64,000 bases of DNA from Bilifractor porci (GTDB lineage Bacteria; Bacillota; Clostridia; Lachnospirales; Lachnospiraceae), in contig NZ_VUMV01000003.1 of NCBI RefSeq assembly GCF_009696005.1, positions 186,001 to 250,000 of the forward strand, in the 5' to 3' direction. The position numbers and the translations under genes are program-made. Below, piece by piece: positions 25,510 through 33,924 of this stretch. A model generated the notes under the pieces. The model was not told where the DNA came from, made no database searches, and saw only the letters and a program-made list of their open reading frames with translations. Positions within the stretch are counted from its first letter, which is position 1; the number at the start of each line of letters is the position of its first letter.

Positions 25510-25650
25510 TTGCTCCGGAAGGTGCCATGCTGCAGAGAAGCGGCGCTGACGCGCTGCCGGCCAGCCTCCAGGCAGGAAAAACAATCCGGCTCTCTTTCTG
25601 CGTTTTCTGTGTGATTCACTATAAAAAAATCGATTCTGCATGCAGATGAA

Positions 25651-25690
25651 AAGTCCGGCGTCTTTCAGCAAGACGCCGGACTTCTTTAAA
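25651..25690. terminator. bidirectional terminator between nitrilase gene and liv operon
   Basis: A 14-bp perfect stem AAGTCCGGCGTCTT / AAGACGCCGGACTT (25651-25664 with 25670-25683) with a TCAGC loop, a short T-rich tail after it and an A-run before it. Confidence 0.85.
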
Positions 25691-25692
25691 CT

Positions 25693-26364
25693 TTAGAACC
25701 TTACGCACGTACCGTCGGCATTCCGCTGAAGGACATTGGTGACCTGAAAGCCTCCGCCCTGCAGAACCTTGGTCATCTGTTCTACCGAAACTTCCCCGGT
25801 TGCCTTGATTTCAATTTCAACACCTCGCTCCGTGTGGAAAACAGCTATATTCTCCAGGTTTGCGTTCTCCTGGGCAAACAACTGCGCCACCTTCAGGAAC
25901 TGACCGGGTCTGTCCTCGCAGGACACGACAAACCGTGTTCCCGGTTTACGGTAGCCCGTCAGATCAATAAACGCACGGTAAATATCTCGATCCGTGATAA
26001 TTCCAAGAACTTTTCCGTCTTCATCCACTACCGGAAGAACAGAGATGTCATTATCTGCCATAAGGCCGGAAGCCTCTTCCAGAAAAACATCCGGTCCGAT
26101 TGTTTTAACATCTTTAATCATAATATCGCCCACAGTCGTGCGCGTAAGCAGATAGTTCAGCTCATAGATGGAAAGCGACGTACGGTCTGCTCCGGATTTT
26201 TCCTTTACCAGGCCTCCTGTTACCAGACCAATCAGGTGTCCTTCATCGTCCACCACGGGTAATCGGTGAAAGCCTCCCTTGCCCATGATATCTGTTGCCT
26301 TAAGAAGAGAAACATCCCTTTTAATTACCGCGGGATTCTTTGTCATATGATCTTTTACAAACAT
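25693..26364 (-). CDS. CBS-domain pair with C-terminal ACT domain (AcuB-like)
   Basis: A 223-residue cytosolic sensor-type protein. Two CBS domains (about 1-60: MFVKDHMTKNPAVIKRD..., HRLPVVDDEGHLIGLVT; about 78-135: VGDIMIKDVKTIGPD..., LPVVDEDGKVLGIITDRDI) usually bind adenine nucleotides. Residues about 143-215 (RFVVSCEDRPGQFLKVAQLFAQENANLENIAVF) form an ACT domain, which usually binds amino acids. It starts 2 nt after livF stops, so it belongs to the branched-chain amino acid uptake operon. A role in sensing imported amino acids or energy state is plausible but inferred. AcuB of Bacillus has a similar layout. Confidence 0.88.
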   Translation of the reverse strand: MFVKDHMTKNPAVIKRDVSLLKATDIMGKGGFHRLPVVDDEGHLIGLVTGGLVKEKSGADRTSLSIYELNYLLTRTTVGDIMIKDVKTIGPDVFLEEASGLMADNDISVLPVVDEDGKVLGIITDRDIYRAFIDLTGYRKPGTRFVVSCEDRPGQFLKVAQLFAQENANLENIAVFHTERGVEIEIKATGEVSVEQMTKVLQGGGFQVTNVLQRNADGTCVRF

Positions 26365-26366
26365 AA

Positions 26367-27071
26367 TTAACCTCCCAGGTATGCCTTTCTTACACGCTCA
26401 TCCTTCGCCAGCTCCTCGCCGGTTCCCTCCAGCGTGATCTTTCCGGTTTCCAGCACATAGGCTCTGTCGGCAATCGCAAGCGCCATACGCGCATTCTGCT
26501 CCACCAGCAGCACCGTTGTGCCTTGCTTATTGATGTCCTCAATAATATGAAAAATTTCCTTTACCAGCAGAGGGGAAAGTCCCATCGACGGTTCGTCCAT
26601 AAGAACCAGCTTCGGCTTTGCCATCAGCGCGCGCCCCATTGCCAGCATCTGCTGCTCTCCTCCGGAAAGCGTTCCGGCAAGCTGTGTACGCCGTTCCTTC
26701 AGCCGCGGAAAAAGATCAAATACCCTTTCCTGATCCTTCGCGATTCCCGCCTTGTCTCTCCGGGTATAGGCGCCCAGAATCAGGTTTTCCTCTACCGTCT
26801 GCTGTGCAAAAACCCGCCGCCCCTCCGGCACCTGGGCAAGTCCCAGGGAGACAATTTTGTGAGACGGCATCTTCACCAGATCCTGTCCGTCCATGGTAAT
26901 AGAGCCCGACGCAGGCTTAAGCAGCCCTGAAATCGCGTGCATGGTTGTTGTTTTGCCCGCACCATTTGCGCCGATCAGCGTTACGATTTCTCCGTCTCTG
27001 ACCTCAAAGGAAATACCCTTGATGGCTTCGATCATTCCATAGCGCACTTTCAGATTTTCAACTTTCAGCAT
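26367..27071 (-). CDS. livF: branched-chain amino acid ABC transporter ATP-binding protein LivF
   Basis: A 234-residue ATPase with Walker A GANGAGKTT, signature LSGGEQQMLAMGRALM and Walker B LVLMDEPSMGLSP. MLKVENLKVRYGMIEAIKGISFEV and the MGLSPLLV wording identify LivF rather than LivG. It forms the heterodimeric motor with LivG. The gene lies 12 nt after livG and 2 nt before the CBS-ACT gene. Confidence 0.96.
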   Translation of the reverse strand: MLKVENLKVRYGMIEAIKGISFEVRDGEIVTLIGANGAGKTTTMHAISGLLKPASGSITMDGQDLVKMPSHKIVSLGLAQVPEGRRVFAQQTVEENLILGAYTRRDKAGIAKDQERVFDLFPRLKERRTQLAGTLSGGEQQMLAMGRALMAKPKLVLMDEPSMGLSPLLVKEIFHIIEDINKQGTTVLLVEQNARMALAIADRAYVLETGKITLEGTGEELAKDERVRKAYLGG

Positions 27072-27083
27072 AGCGCATTCTCC

Positions 27084-27860
27084 TTAATCACCGATATAGG
27101 CTTTAATTACTTCCGGATTATTCTGAATCTCCTGCGGAGTTCCCTCCGCAAGCAGCATGCCGTAATTCAGAACGGTGATATGCTCGCAGATCCGCATAAC
27201 CAGCTGCATGTCGTGCTCAATCAGGAGAATCGCGATTTTAAAGTGATCCCTCACCTCCCGTATCATCGCCATAAGTTCCTCTGTTTCCTGCGGATTCATG
27301 CCCGCCGCGGGTTCATCCAGAAGCAGGAGCTTCGGCCTTGTGGCCATGGCACGCGCAATTTCCAGGCGGCGCTGCTGCCCGTAGGGAAGATTGCCTGCTG
27401 TCAGAGACGCATATTGGGAAAGATGGAAAATCTCAAGAAGTTCTTCTGCCTCTTTCTCCGCTTCCTTCTCCTCGCGGCGGAAACGCCCGGTACGGAAAAT
27501 GGCGTCAAAGTTGCTGTACCGGATATGGTTATGCATTCCCGTCTTCACATTGTCTATCACAGACATATTGTAAAACAGGCGGATATTCTGAAAGGTCCGG
27601 GCGATGCCTGCCTGCGAGGCTTCCACCGGATTCAGCTTTTCCATATCCTTCCCCTCAAGAAAAATCTTTCCGCGGGTAGGCTGGTAAACCTTAGTCAGCA
27701 TATTAAACACGGTTGTTTTTCCTGCTCCGTTCGGACCGATCAGCCCGTCGATCTGCTCCGGATATATTTTCATATTCAGGTTATTCACCGCGGTCAGTCC
27801 GCCAAAATCAATACCGAGATCCTGAACCTCCAGAATCGGCTGTCTGTTTTCCTCAGCCAT
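27084..27860 (-). CDS. livG: branched-chain amino acid ABC transporter ATP-binding protein LivG
   Basis: A 258-residue ATPase with Walker A GPNGAGKTT, the LivG-specific ARTFQNIRLFYNMSVIDNVKTGMHNH block, a signature region LPYGQQRRLEIARAMA, and Walker B LLLLDEPAAGMNP. Its first 8 nt overlap the end of livM, which indicates translational coupling. Confidence 0.96.
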   Translation of the reverse strand: MAEENRQPILEVQDLGIDFGGLTAVNNLNMKIYPEQIDGLIGPNGAGKTTVFNMLTKVYQPTRGKIFLEGKDMEKLNPVEASQAGIARTFQNIRLFYNMSVIDNVKTGMHNHIRYSNFDAIFRTGRFRREEKEAEKEAEELLEIFHLSQYASLTAGNLPYGQQRRLEIARAMATRPKLLLLDEPAAGMNPQETEELMAMIREVRDHFKIAILLIEHDMQLVMRICEHITVLNYGMLLAEGTPQEIQNNPEVIKAYIGD

Positions 27861-28920
27861 TGACTGACGCCCCCTTTCCGCTGCCGTTCCCGGCCTTCCC
27901 TTTGCGCAGAGTTTTTATCTTCATGCGAATCGTCTGGTTATTCGTCACAATCATAATGACAATCAGAACAACCGCATAAATCAGCATACGGTAAATGGAA
28001 AGGAACCGCAGCATCTCCGGAAGCACCACCAGAAGAGTTGTCGCAATAATCGTTCCGGTCATATTTCCCAGTCCGCCCAGCACAACATAGACAAGAATCA
28101 GGATCGAAAGATTGAAATCGAATTTCGTTGCCGCAAAGGAGGAATAATTCATTCCGTAAAGCGCACCGGCGGCTCCGCCAAGCGCCGCAGAAACTACAAA
28201 CGCCAGCGTTTTCTCCGCGACTGCGTTAATGCCGACGGTCGACGCGGCAATCCGGTTGTCCCTGCAGGCCATGATAGCACGCCCGTTTCTGCTGTACATA
28301 ATGTGATACACAACAATCAGAGAAATCAGGACAAGAAGAAAACCTGCCGTAAAGTTAGAAGCCGTTTTTACGCCGGTGGCTCCCATGGGTCCGGAAATCA
28401 TCATGCTGCCGTCCGGCTGCATCTGAATCGTATTATTGACAAAGCTGAAATGCAGCCCGTTTCCGTCAATGCCCAGGTACACATTGTTGATAATATTCAC
28501 AATAATCTGTCCGAAAGCAAGCGTCACGATGGCAAGGTAATCGCCCTCCAGCTTCAGCACCGGAATGGACATCAGCCAGCCCAGGAAACCTGCTACCAGC
28601 GTTCCGCAGATGATGCAGATCAGAAGCACAAGCGCAGGAGCTGTAATTCCGTGAAAATTCAGCACCCCTGCGATAATAACCGCCGTGAAGGCGCCAAGTG
28701 ACATAAAGCCCGCCTGACCGAGATTCAGCTCGCCGGAAATACCGACATTCATGTTCAGGCCGATCGCCGCGACAATATAGCAGCACACCGGAACCAGCAG
28801 AGAAGAATACTTCCTTCCCAGAAGGCCGGAGGCGCTCATAATGCTCAGTACGATAAAGAGCACAATGACAATCGAATAGGAAACCGCAGAATTCCTGTTG
28901 ATGCTTAATTTTCTTTTCAT
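27853..28920 (-). CDS. livM: branched-chain amino acid ABC transporter permease LivM
   Basis: A 355-residue inner-membrane permease with about ten helices and the LivM motif VYLGIDGN / YSRNGRAIMACRDNRIAASTVGIN, the cytoplasmic EAA-like loop that contacts the ATPases. LGRKYSSLLVPVCCYIVAAIGLNMNVGISGELNLGQAGFMSLGAF is another family block. The ATG at 28920 is chosen because GAGAGGAGG lies 7 nt upstream. The frame is open to 28962, but that part overlaps livH and has no ribosome site. Confidence 0.95.
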   Translation of the reverse strand: MKRKLSINRNSAVSYSIVIVLFIVLSIMSASGLLGRKYSSLLVPVCCYIVAAIGLNMNVGISGELNLGQAGFMSLGAFTAVIIAGVLNFHGITAPALVLLICIICGTLVAGFLGWLMSIPVLKLEGDYLAIVTLAFGQIIVNIINNVYLGIDGNGLHFSFVNNTIQMQPDGSMMISGPMGATGVKTASNFTAGFLLVLISLIVVYHIMYSRNGRAIMACRDNRIAASTVGINAVAEKTLAFVVSAALGGAAGALYGMNYSSFAATKFDFNLSILILVYVVLGGLGNMTGTIIATTLLVVLPEMLRFLSIYRMLIYAVVLIVIMIVTNNQTIRMKIKTLRKGKAGNGSGKGASVNG

Positions 28921-28933
28921 CTTCGGCCTCCTC

Positions 28934-29812
28934 TCAGACTTTTTCGCTGACCTTGCGGCCAAGAAGCCCTGCCGGTTTAATCAGCAGGATGACTACCAGT
29001 ACGCCAAATACAATCGCGTCCGACAGCTGCTGTGAAATATATGCCTTGGAAAGATTCTCGATCACCCCAAGCAGAAGTCCTCCCAGGAAGGCACCGGGGA
29101 TGGATCCGATACCGCCCAGGACAGCCGCCGTAAATGCTTTAATTCCGGGCATGGCTCCCAGTGTGGGCGAGATGGAGGGATAGGTCGAAGCCAGAAGGAC
29201 CGCCGCTACCGCCGCAAGACCGGAGCCGATGGCAAAGGTAAGTGAAATAATCGCATTCACATTGATTCCCATGAGGGTCGCCGCCCCTTTGTCCTCCGAG
29301 CATGCCCGCATCGCGCGTCCTGTATTTGTCCGGCCGACAAACAGCATCAGAAGTATCATAATAATGCAGCAGACGGCAATCGTAATAATCGTCAGCCATG
29401 AAATCGAGAGGGAACCGAGCGTCAGTCCTCCCTGCGGAAAAATATTCGAGGGAAAGAATTTGGAATCTGCTCCCCAAAGGATCAGCGCACCGTTCTCCAG
29501 AAAATAAGAGACACCGATGGCGGTAATCAGCACGGCCAGCGAAGAAGCCTCACGGAGCGGTTTATAGGCAAGCCGTTCAATAACAACACCAAGCACAGTG
29601 CAGGCAAGAATAGAAAGCAAGATGGCGACAGCAGGCGGCATTCCGGCTCCGGAAATTGCAAAGAACGCAACATACGCGCCGACCATAATGATGTCGCCAT
29701 GCGCGAAGTTCAGCATTTTTGCAATTCCGTAAACCATGGAATAACCGAGCGCCATAATCGCATAGACGCTTCCCAGTCCCAGGCCGCTGATCAGATATGA
29801 CAGGAATTGCAT
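28934..29812 (-). CDS. livH: branched-chain amino acid ABC transporter permease LivH
   Basis: A 292-residue permease with about eight helices. The start GLGLGSVYAIMALGYSMVYGIAKMLNFAHGDIIMVGAY is diagnostic for LivH. The loop RTNTGRAMRACSEDKGAATLMGINVN is the ATPase contact. GAGGAGGT precedes the ATG at 29812. It is separated from livK by 84 nt that contain a weak terminator hairpin. Confidence 0.96.
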   Translation of the reverse strand: MQFLSYLISGLGLGSVYAIMALGYSMVYGIAKMLNFAHGDIIMVGAYVAFFAISGAGMPPAVAILLSILACTVLGVVIERLAYKPLREASSLAVLITAIGVSYFLENGALILWGADSKFFPSNIFPQGGLTLGSLSISWLTIITIAVCCIIMILLMLFVGRTNTGRAMRACSEDKGAATLMGINVNAIISLTFAIGSGLAAVAAVLLASTYPSISPTLGAMPGIKAFTAAVLGGIGSIPGAFLGGLLLGVIENLSKAYISQQLSDAIVFGVLVVILLIKPAGLLGRKVSEKV

Positions 29813-29844
29813 GGGAATACCTCCTCAGATGAAAAGAACAGAAA

Positions 29845-29886
29845 TCTGCCCCGGAGCAGCCGGCAGAACCGGTTCTCCGAAGCAGA
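29845..29886 (-). terminator. weak intercistronic terminator/attenuator between livK and livH
   Basis: On the minus strand TCTGCTTCGGAG pairs fully (two G-U pairs) with CTCCGGGGCAGA (29886-29875 and 29856-29845), followed by a T-rich tail TTTCTGTTCTTTTC. A partial stop here would give more of the binding protein than of the permeases, as is usual for ABC importers. Confidence 0.6.
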
Positions 29887-29895
29887 TCTAATCAT

Positions 29896-31140
29896 TTACT
29901 CGGCAGAAACATAGGCGCCGTCTTTAATTACAATGGCACGCGGCTCCTTGGAAACTTCTCCGTTCTCATTCCATGTGATATCTCCGGGAGCGGTGATACC
30001 CTGGAACTTCATGGTTGTAAACTGCTGGATCAGCGCCGCGGTAATATCATCCGTAGAGCTCTCCGGTGTTACATCCGAATTGTTCAGCGCCTGTGCAAGT
30101 GCGTAAACGGCATCGTAGGCGTCGGCTGCAAACTGATTCGGGGTTTCGCCGTATTTGTCCTTGTATGCCTTTACAAAGTTCTGGGTCTTTTCATCCTGAG
30201 CGTCAGCAGAGAACGGGGTCAGCATGTAAAGTCCCTCTGCCAGAGAGGTATCAAAGTTATCCTGTGTCAGGATACCATCCATACCGTCACAGCCAAAGAA
30301 GGTCGGCGCATATCCGGCGTTCTTTGCCGCCTGCAAAACCAGAGAAGCGGGCTGATAGTATATAGGAAGAAATACAATATCTGCTCCGGCATCCTGTGCC
30401 TGTTTAATCTGAACCGAGAAGTCGGTTGCCCCCTTTGTAAAGGTACCGGTGCTGACAACATTCAGATTCTTTGCCTTCGCCTCTTCTACGAAAGTGTTGT
30501 AAATACCGGTGGAATAGTTGTCGTCATTGCGGTAAATAATGCCGACCTTTGTGCCAAGATCCGTGTGCTCGGACAGATAATCCGCGGAAGCTTTTCCCTG
30601 GTTCGGATCCGTAAAGCACATCTGGAACACATTTCCATAGGGATTCGTGTTGTTCTCGGAATCCTGATAAATAACAGCTGTGGAGGAGCCGGACGGTGTA
30701 ATGCCGAAGATATTGTCCTCTTTATAGAGCGGAGCTACCGACTGTCCGGAACCGGATGTAACGGTAAGCAGAGAAAGCTGCATACCCCAGTCGGCCAGCG
30801 TATTGTAGGCATTTACAGCTGCCTCGGTATCCGCCTGGTCATCCTGGAAGTTCATCTCAAACTGAACGCCTCCCTGCTTGTTGATTTCATCAATAGCCAG
30901 TTCCGCGGCATTCTTTACGGCAATTCCGTAAACAGAAGCGTCTCCGGAAAGCGGGCCGGAACCTCCCAGCTTAAAAGCCTCTCCGGAAGCTGTGGTTGTT
31001 GTTCCGGAAGCTGAACCGGATGCCACCTCTGCATCCGATCCGGAAGCAGCGGCAGAAGATGTACCCGCGGAAGATCCGCAGGCTGTCATTGCGCCGCAGA
31101 GCGCGGCGATAACACCCAAACGCAAAAATTTGTTTCTCAT
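29896..31140 (-). CDS. livK: branched-chain amino acid ABC transporter substrate-binding lipoprotein LivK/LivJ
   Basis: A 414-residue exported lipoprotein that captures the amino acid outside the membrane. The signal peptide (MRNKFLRLGVIAALCGAMTAC) ends in a lipobox with Cys21. A Ser/Ala/Gly-rich tether follows, then the periplasmic-binding-protein type I domain (FKLGGSGPLSGDASVYGIAVKNAAELAIDEINKQGGV..., FQDDQADTEAAVNAYN, GIIYRNDDNYSTGIYNTFVEEAK). It is the first gene of the liv operon and has its own good promoter and the ribosome site GGAAGGAG. Confidence 0.95.
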   Translation of the reverse strand: MRNKFLRLGVIAALCGAMTACGSSAGTSSAAASGSDAEVASGSASGTTTTASGEAFKLGGSGPLSGDASVYGIAVKNAAELAIDEINKQGGVQFEMNFQDDQADTEAAVNAYNTLADWGMQLSLLTVTSGSGQSVAPLYKEDNIFGITPSGSSTAVIYQDSENNTNPYGNVFQMCFTDPNQGKASADYLSEHTDLGTKVGIIYRNDDNYSTGIYNTFVEEAKAKNLNVVSTGTFTKGATDFSVQIKQAQDAGADIVFLPIYYQPASLVLQAAKNAGYAPTFFGCDGMDGILTQDNFDTSLAEGLYMLTPFSADAQDEKTQNFVKAYKDKYGETPNQFAADAYDAVYALAQALNNSDVTPESSTDDITAALIQQFTTMKFQGITAPGDITWNENGEVSKEPRAIVIKDGAYVSAE

Positions 31141-31189
31141 AAAAGATTCTCCTTCCCTTATTAAACCATTTCAAAAATGTACAAGCCCT

Positions 31190-31218
31190 ATAATAAGCGA
31201 AAACGAAAACGGATGCAA
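31190..31218 (-). promoter_or_regulatory. liv operon promoter
   Basis: On the minus strand TTGCAT (31218-31213), exactly 17 nt, then TATTAT (31195-31190), giving a leader of about 40 nt before the livK ATG at 31140. No operator palindrome or leader peptide stands out. Confidence 0.6.
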
Positions 31219-31306
31219 TGCCATTTCCCCGGCGAATGCCCGCTGATACATGAAAAATTTGCCTCCTGAACCCCTTTTTGGTGAGCGCAGGAAAATACAG
31301 AACGCC

Positions 31307-31332
31307 AAAAAGGGTGTGTCCTGCGCACACCC
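31307..31332 (-). terminator. terminator of the threonine aldolase-like gene
   Basis: On the minus strand GGGTGTG pairs with CACACCC (31332-31326 and 31318-31312) around a 7-nt loop, followed by TTTTT. Confidence 0.8.
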
Positions 31333-31361
31333 GATCCCATCGGCCGCCCTCTGCACCCGCC

Positions 31362-32396
31362 TTATAACACAGCTGTCAGCCTGTCCACATCCTCCATTTG
31401 TGTCGCCCAGCTGGTTGCGATCCTCATAATAACATGGGAGTCATCTGCGTTTTCCCAGAAGCCAAGCTCCACCTTTTCTGAAAGAGCAGCGGCCTTTTCC
31501 TTATCCAGAACTACAAATATCTGATTCGTCGGAGAACCGTATGTCGTCGGATACCCTTTTTCACGCAGTGCCTTCCGGATCGCGTCAGCCGCCGCAATGG
31601 CAGGAACGCCGATTTTCCCATAAAGGCCGTCGGTAAACAGCGTATCAAACTGAATCCCTGCAATACGTCCCTTCGCAAGTAATGCCCCGTGCTGCTTGAT
31701 CATCGTAAAAAGATGCGGAATATAGTCATGCCTGGGAATAACCACAGCCTCCCCGTACAGCGCGCCGCACTTGGTTCCCCCAATGTAAAAAGCATCGCAG
31801 AGCGCGGCGAGATCCGGAAGAGTGACATCGTTTTCACGGCAGGCCAGCGCATACGCAAGTCTCGCGCCATCCACATAAAGCGCAATCTGATAGTTACGGC
31901 AGACACCGCTGATCCTTTTCAGCTCATCCAGGGAATACAGCGTGCCATATTCCGTCGGCTGGGACAGATAAACCATGCCCGGCATAACCATATGCTCATG
32001 GTTTGCGTCATTCCGGTACTGGCTGATGCACTTTTCTATCCCGTCCGCTGAAATTTTTCCGGCTGTATGGGGCAGGGCAAGCACCTTATGTCCGCCGTAC
32101 TCAATCGCCCCCGCCTCATGCATGCTGATATGTCCGCTTTCGGACGCAATCACTCCCTGATAAGGACGAAGGATCGAGTCAATCATGACCGCGTTGGTCT
32201 GTGTGCCTCCCGCAAGAAAAAACACATCCGCCTCCGGCGACTGACACGCCGCGCGGATTTTGTTTCTGGCCGATTCGGAAAACACATCGAACCCATATCC
32301 CTCTGTCTTCAGCAGATTGGTTTCCAGCAGCCGCTCCAGGATTGCCGGATGCGCCCCCTCCATATAATCCGAAACGAAAGACAGTTTTTCTTCCAT
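31362..32396 (-). CDS. low-specificity L-threonine aldolase family enzyme (PLP)
   Basis: A 344-residue cytosolic fold-type I PLP enzyme that would cleave L-threonine or allo-threonine to glycine and acetaldehyde; related beta-eliminating lyases are possible. Visible: FFLAGGTQTNAVMIDSIL (phosphate-binding turn), ESGHISMHEAGAIEYGGHKV (His stacking on the cofactor), ALYVDGARLAYALA with the PLP-nitrogen Asp, and DAFYIGGTKCGALYGEAVV with the Schiff-base Lys. The ATG at 32396 follows GTGAGGA; the frame opens at 32420 without a ribosome site. A terminator follows. The aldehyde product and glycine would feed central amino acid metabolism. Confidence 0.88.
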   Translation of the reverse strand: MEEKLSFVSDYMEGAHPAILERLLETNLLKTEGYGFDVFSESARNKIRAACQSPEADVFFLAGGTQTNAVMIDSILRPYQGVIASESGHISMHEAGAIEYGGHKVLALPHTAGKISADGIEKCISQYRNDANHEHMVMPGMVYLSQPTEYGTLYSLDELKRISGVCRNYQIALYVDGARLAYALACRENDVTLPDLAALCDAFYIGGTKCGALYGEAVVIPRHDYIPHLFTMIKQHGALLAKGRIAGIQFDTLFTDGLYGKIGVPAIAAADAIRKALREKGYPTTYGSPTNQIFVVLDKEKAAALSEKVELGFWENADDSHVIMRIATSWATQMEDVDRLTAVL

Positions 32397-32471
32397 CTGT
32401 CTATTCCTCACTTCCCTCATTGTCTTTTGAATGTCATGCCGCTCTAAAAAAGAGCCTCGCGTCAGTTTCCG

Positions 32472-33377
32472 CTACTCATGATATTCATCATAGTAATCCT
32501 CGGCATCCTCTTCATCCTCAAAATCATCCGCATTGTCCTCGTAAAAATCTTCCGGATCATCATAATCATTGACGTGATATTCATCCTCATCTCTGCCCTG
32601 GACTGTCGGCGAAACCGTCGGCGTATTGCTCCGGTCTGTTCCGTATCCGTCGTATATGTGTGTTTCGGGGTATTCCGTTCCACGATTATCCGTGTTTTCA
32701 CTGTTTTCTTTGTTTTCTTCGTACCGGGAAGCCTGGATGGCATCCACGTCTTGTTTTTCACCCGCAATATAATACGTTTCGTCCTGATACAAATCTTTTG
32801 TGTCTGTATAGGTAAGCCGACGGGATTCTGCCTGATCCGCAACTGTCAGATCGACAATTTTCCTGTACTCCACAGATTTTCCGTAGCACTTCAGATCTTC
32901 CGGGCTGTCCGCAATCTCTTCATAGCTCATATCAAACCCGTCCGGCAAGTCCGCCAATGCCGCATCACTCATGGAACTGTGCACCTGAGACGCGACTGAC
33001 TCCATCCCCCGCAGTTTCTGCCATTCTTCCCATTCCCCCCAATTATCCGGCGGTTCCACAGTAATCACGGCATAATCAAGCCACAGATAACCGTTTTTCT
33101 CTTTGGAAAAATCGGAGGTAATCGAGACTTTGCGCACGGGATATTCCTCAAAATACAGCTTCAAATCTTTTTCTGTCCGCTCCTTTGCATCCGAGGCAAC
33201 CAGTTTTCGATCCGATGCCAGAGCCTCCCTCTGAACCGCATACAGCTCCTCCTGTCTTTTTTGCACCTGCTCCGGGGAATGATAAAATTCCTGATACTTA
33301 TAATTTCCGTAAACACAGGCAAGGATTCCTCCGGCAACAGAAAAAAGGACAGCAAGAGTAATTGCTTTTTTTCTCAT
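32472..33377 (-). CDS. membrane-anchored protein with strongly acidic C-terminal tail
   Basis: Not recognised. 301 residues. An N-terminal signal anchor (MRKKAITLAVLFSVAGGILACVYGNYKYQEF) may carry a lipobox-like LAC at about 19-21, so it could be a lipoprotein. An extracytoplasmic alpha/beta domain follows (about 45-190). From about 215 the chain is low complexity, and the last 50 residues are almost entirely Asp, Glu, Tyr and His (DDPEDFYEDNADDFEDEED). Such a tail may bind Ca2+ or other cations or interact with the cell wall. It lies 75 nt upstream of the aldolase gene. Confidence 0.65.
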   Translation of the reverse strand: MRKKAITLAVLFSVAGGILACVYGNYKYQEFYHSPEQVQKRQEELYAVQREALASDRKLVASDAKERTEKDLKLYFEEYPVRKVSITSDFSKEKNGYLWLDYAVITVEPPDNWGEWEEWQKLRGMESVASQVHSSMSDAALADLPDGFDMSYEEIADSPEDLKCYGKSVEYRKIVDLTVADQAESRRLTYTDTKDLYQDETYYIAGEKQDVDAIQASRYEENKENSENTDNRGTEYPETHIYDGYGTDRSNTPTVSPTVQGRDEDEYHVNDYDDPEDFYEDNADDFEDEEDAEDYYDEYHE

Positions 33378-33448
33378 TTTCCTTTCTCCTCCTGCAATCC
33401 CTCACAGACGCCCCACCGTACTTCCACTATTCCTCCTGTGCCGAACTC

Positions 33449-33730
33449 TTACTCCGCATCTGTTTTTTCTCTCACAATTTCCGCCCGAAATACCATAATG
33501 GTGTCGGCATCGGAACAGCAGAATTCCGCAGTTCCCTCTGCCTGCCCGGGAATTTTTCCTCCGTACCGCAGGATATCAATATAGGGAAACGCACAGTGCA
33601 TGGCCATCGGACAGATCCGTCCCCTGTCCTCATCAAAATCAAACACCTCGCCGACATGGTGTCCCCGGTGACACCCTTGTTTTCCCCGCCGGTCTGTTAC
33701 GGTTATTCTAATTTTCGGCTTCTTTTCCAT
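33449..33730 (-). CDS. TIGR04076 family protein
   Basis: A 93-residue protein that fits the TIGR04076 pattern: an N-terminal beta-strand (KIRITVTDRRGKQGCHRGHHVGEVFDF), then CPMAMHCAFPYIDILRYGGKIP and a C-terminal CCSDADTIMVFRAEIV. Several Cys and His residues (GCHRGHH, CPMAMHC, CC) suggest a metal site. No function has been established to my knowledge. The ATG at 33730 follows GGAGGTGG; the upstream 13 codons lack a ribosome site. Confidence 0.75.
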   Translation of the reverse strand: MEKKPKIRITVTDRRGKQGCHRGHHVGEVFDFDEDRGRICPMAMHCAFPYIDILRYGGKIPGQAEGTAEFCCSDADTIMVFRAEIVREKTDAE

Positions 33731-33924
33731 CGCGAACCCACCTCCGGCTTTCCCAACTTCACAGCACATCCGTCAGCCTCTTCGTTATTATACCGCCATT
33801 TGCCAAACGAACATAGCCAAACATTTTACTCCGATCCAATAAAAAATATCCCGTTTACAAATGAAACATTTTTTATTACAATTCTTTCGAGACATCAAGA
33901 ATGCATAATTTACAGGAGGATTCC

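Noticed and set aside
28921-28962. Longer LivM start at 28962
   Set aside because: It lies inside livH without a ribosome site, while the ATG at 28920 has AGGAGG at ideal spacing.
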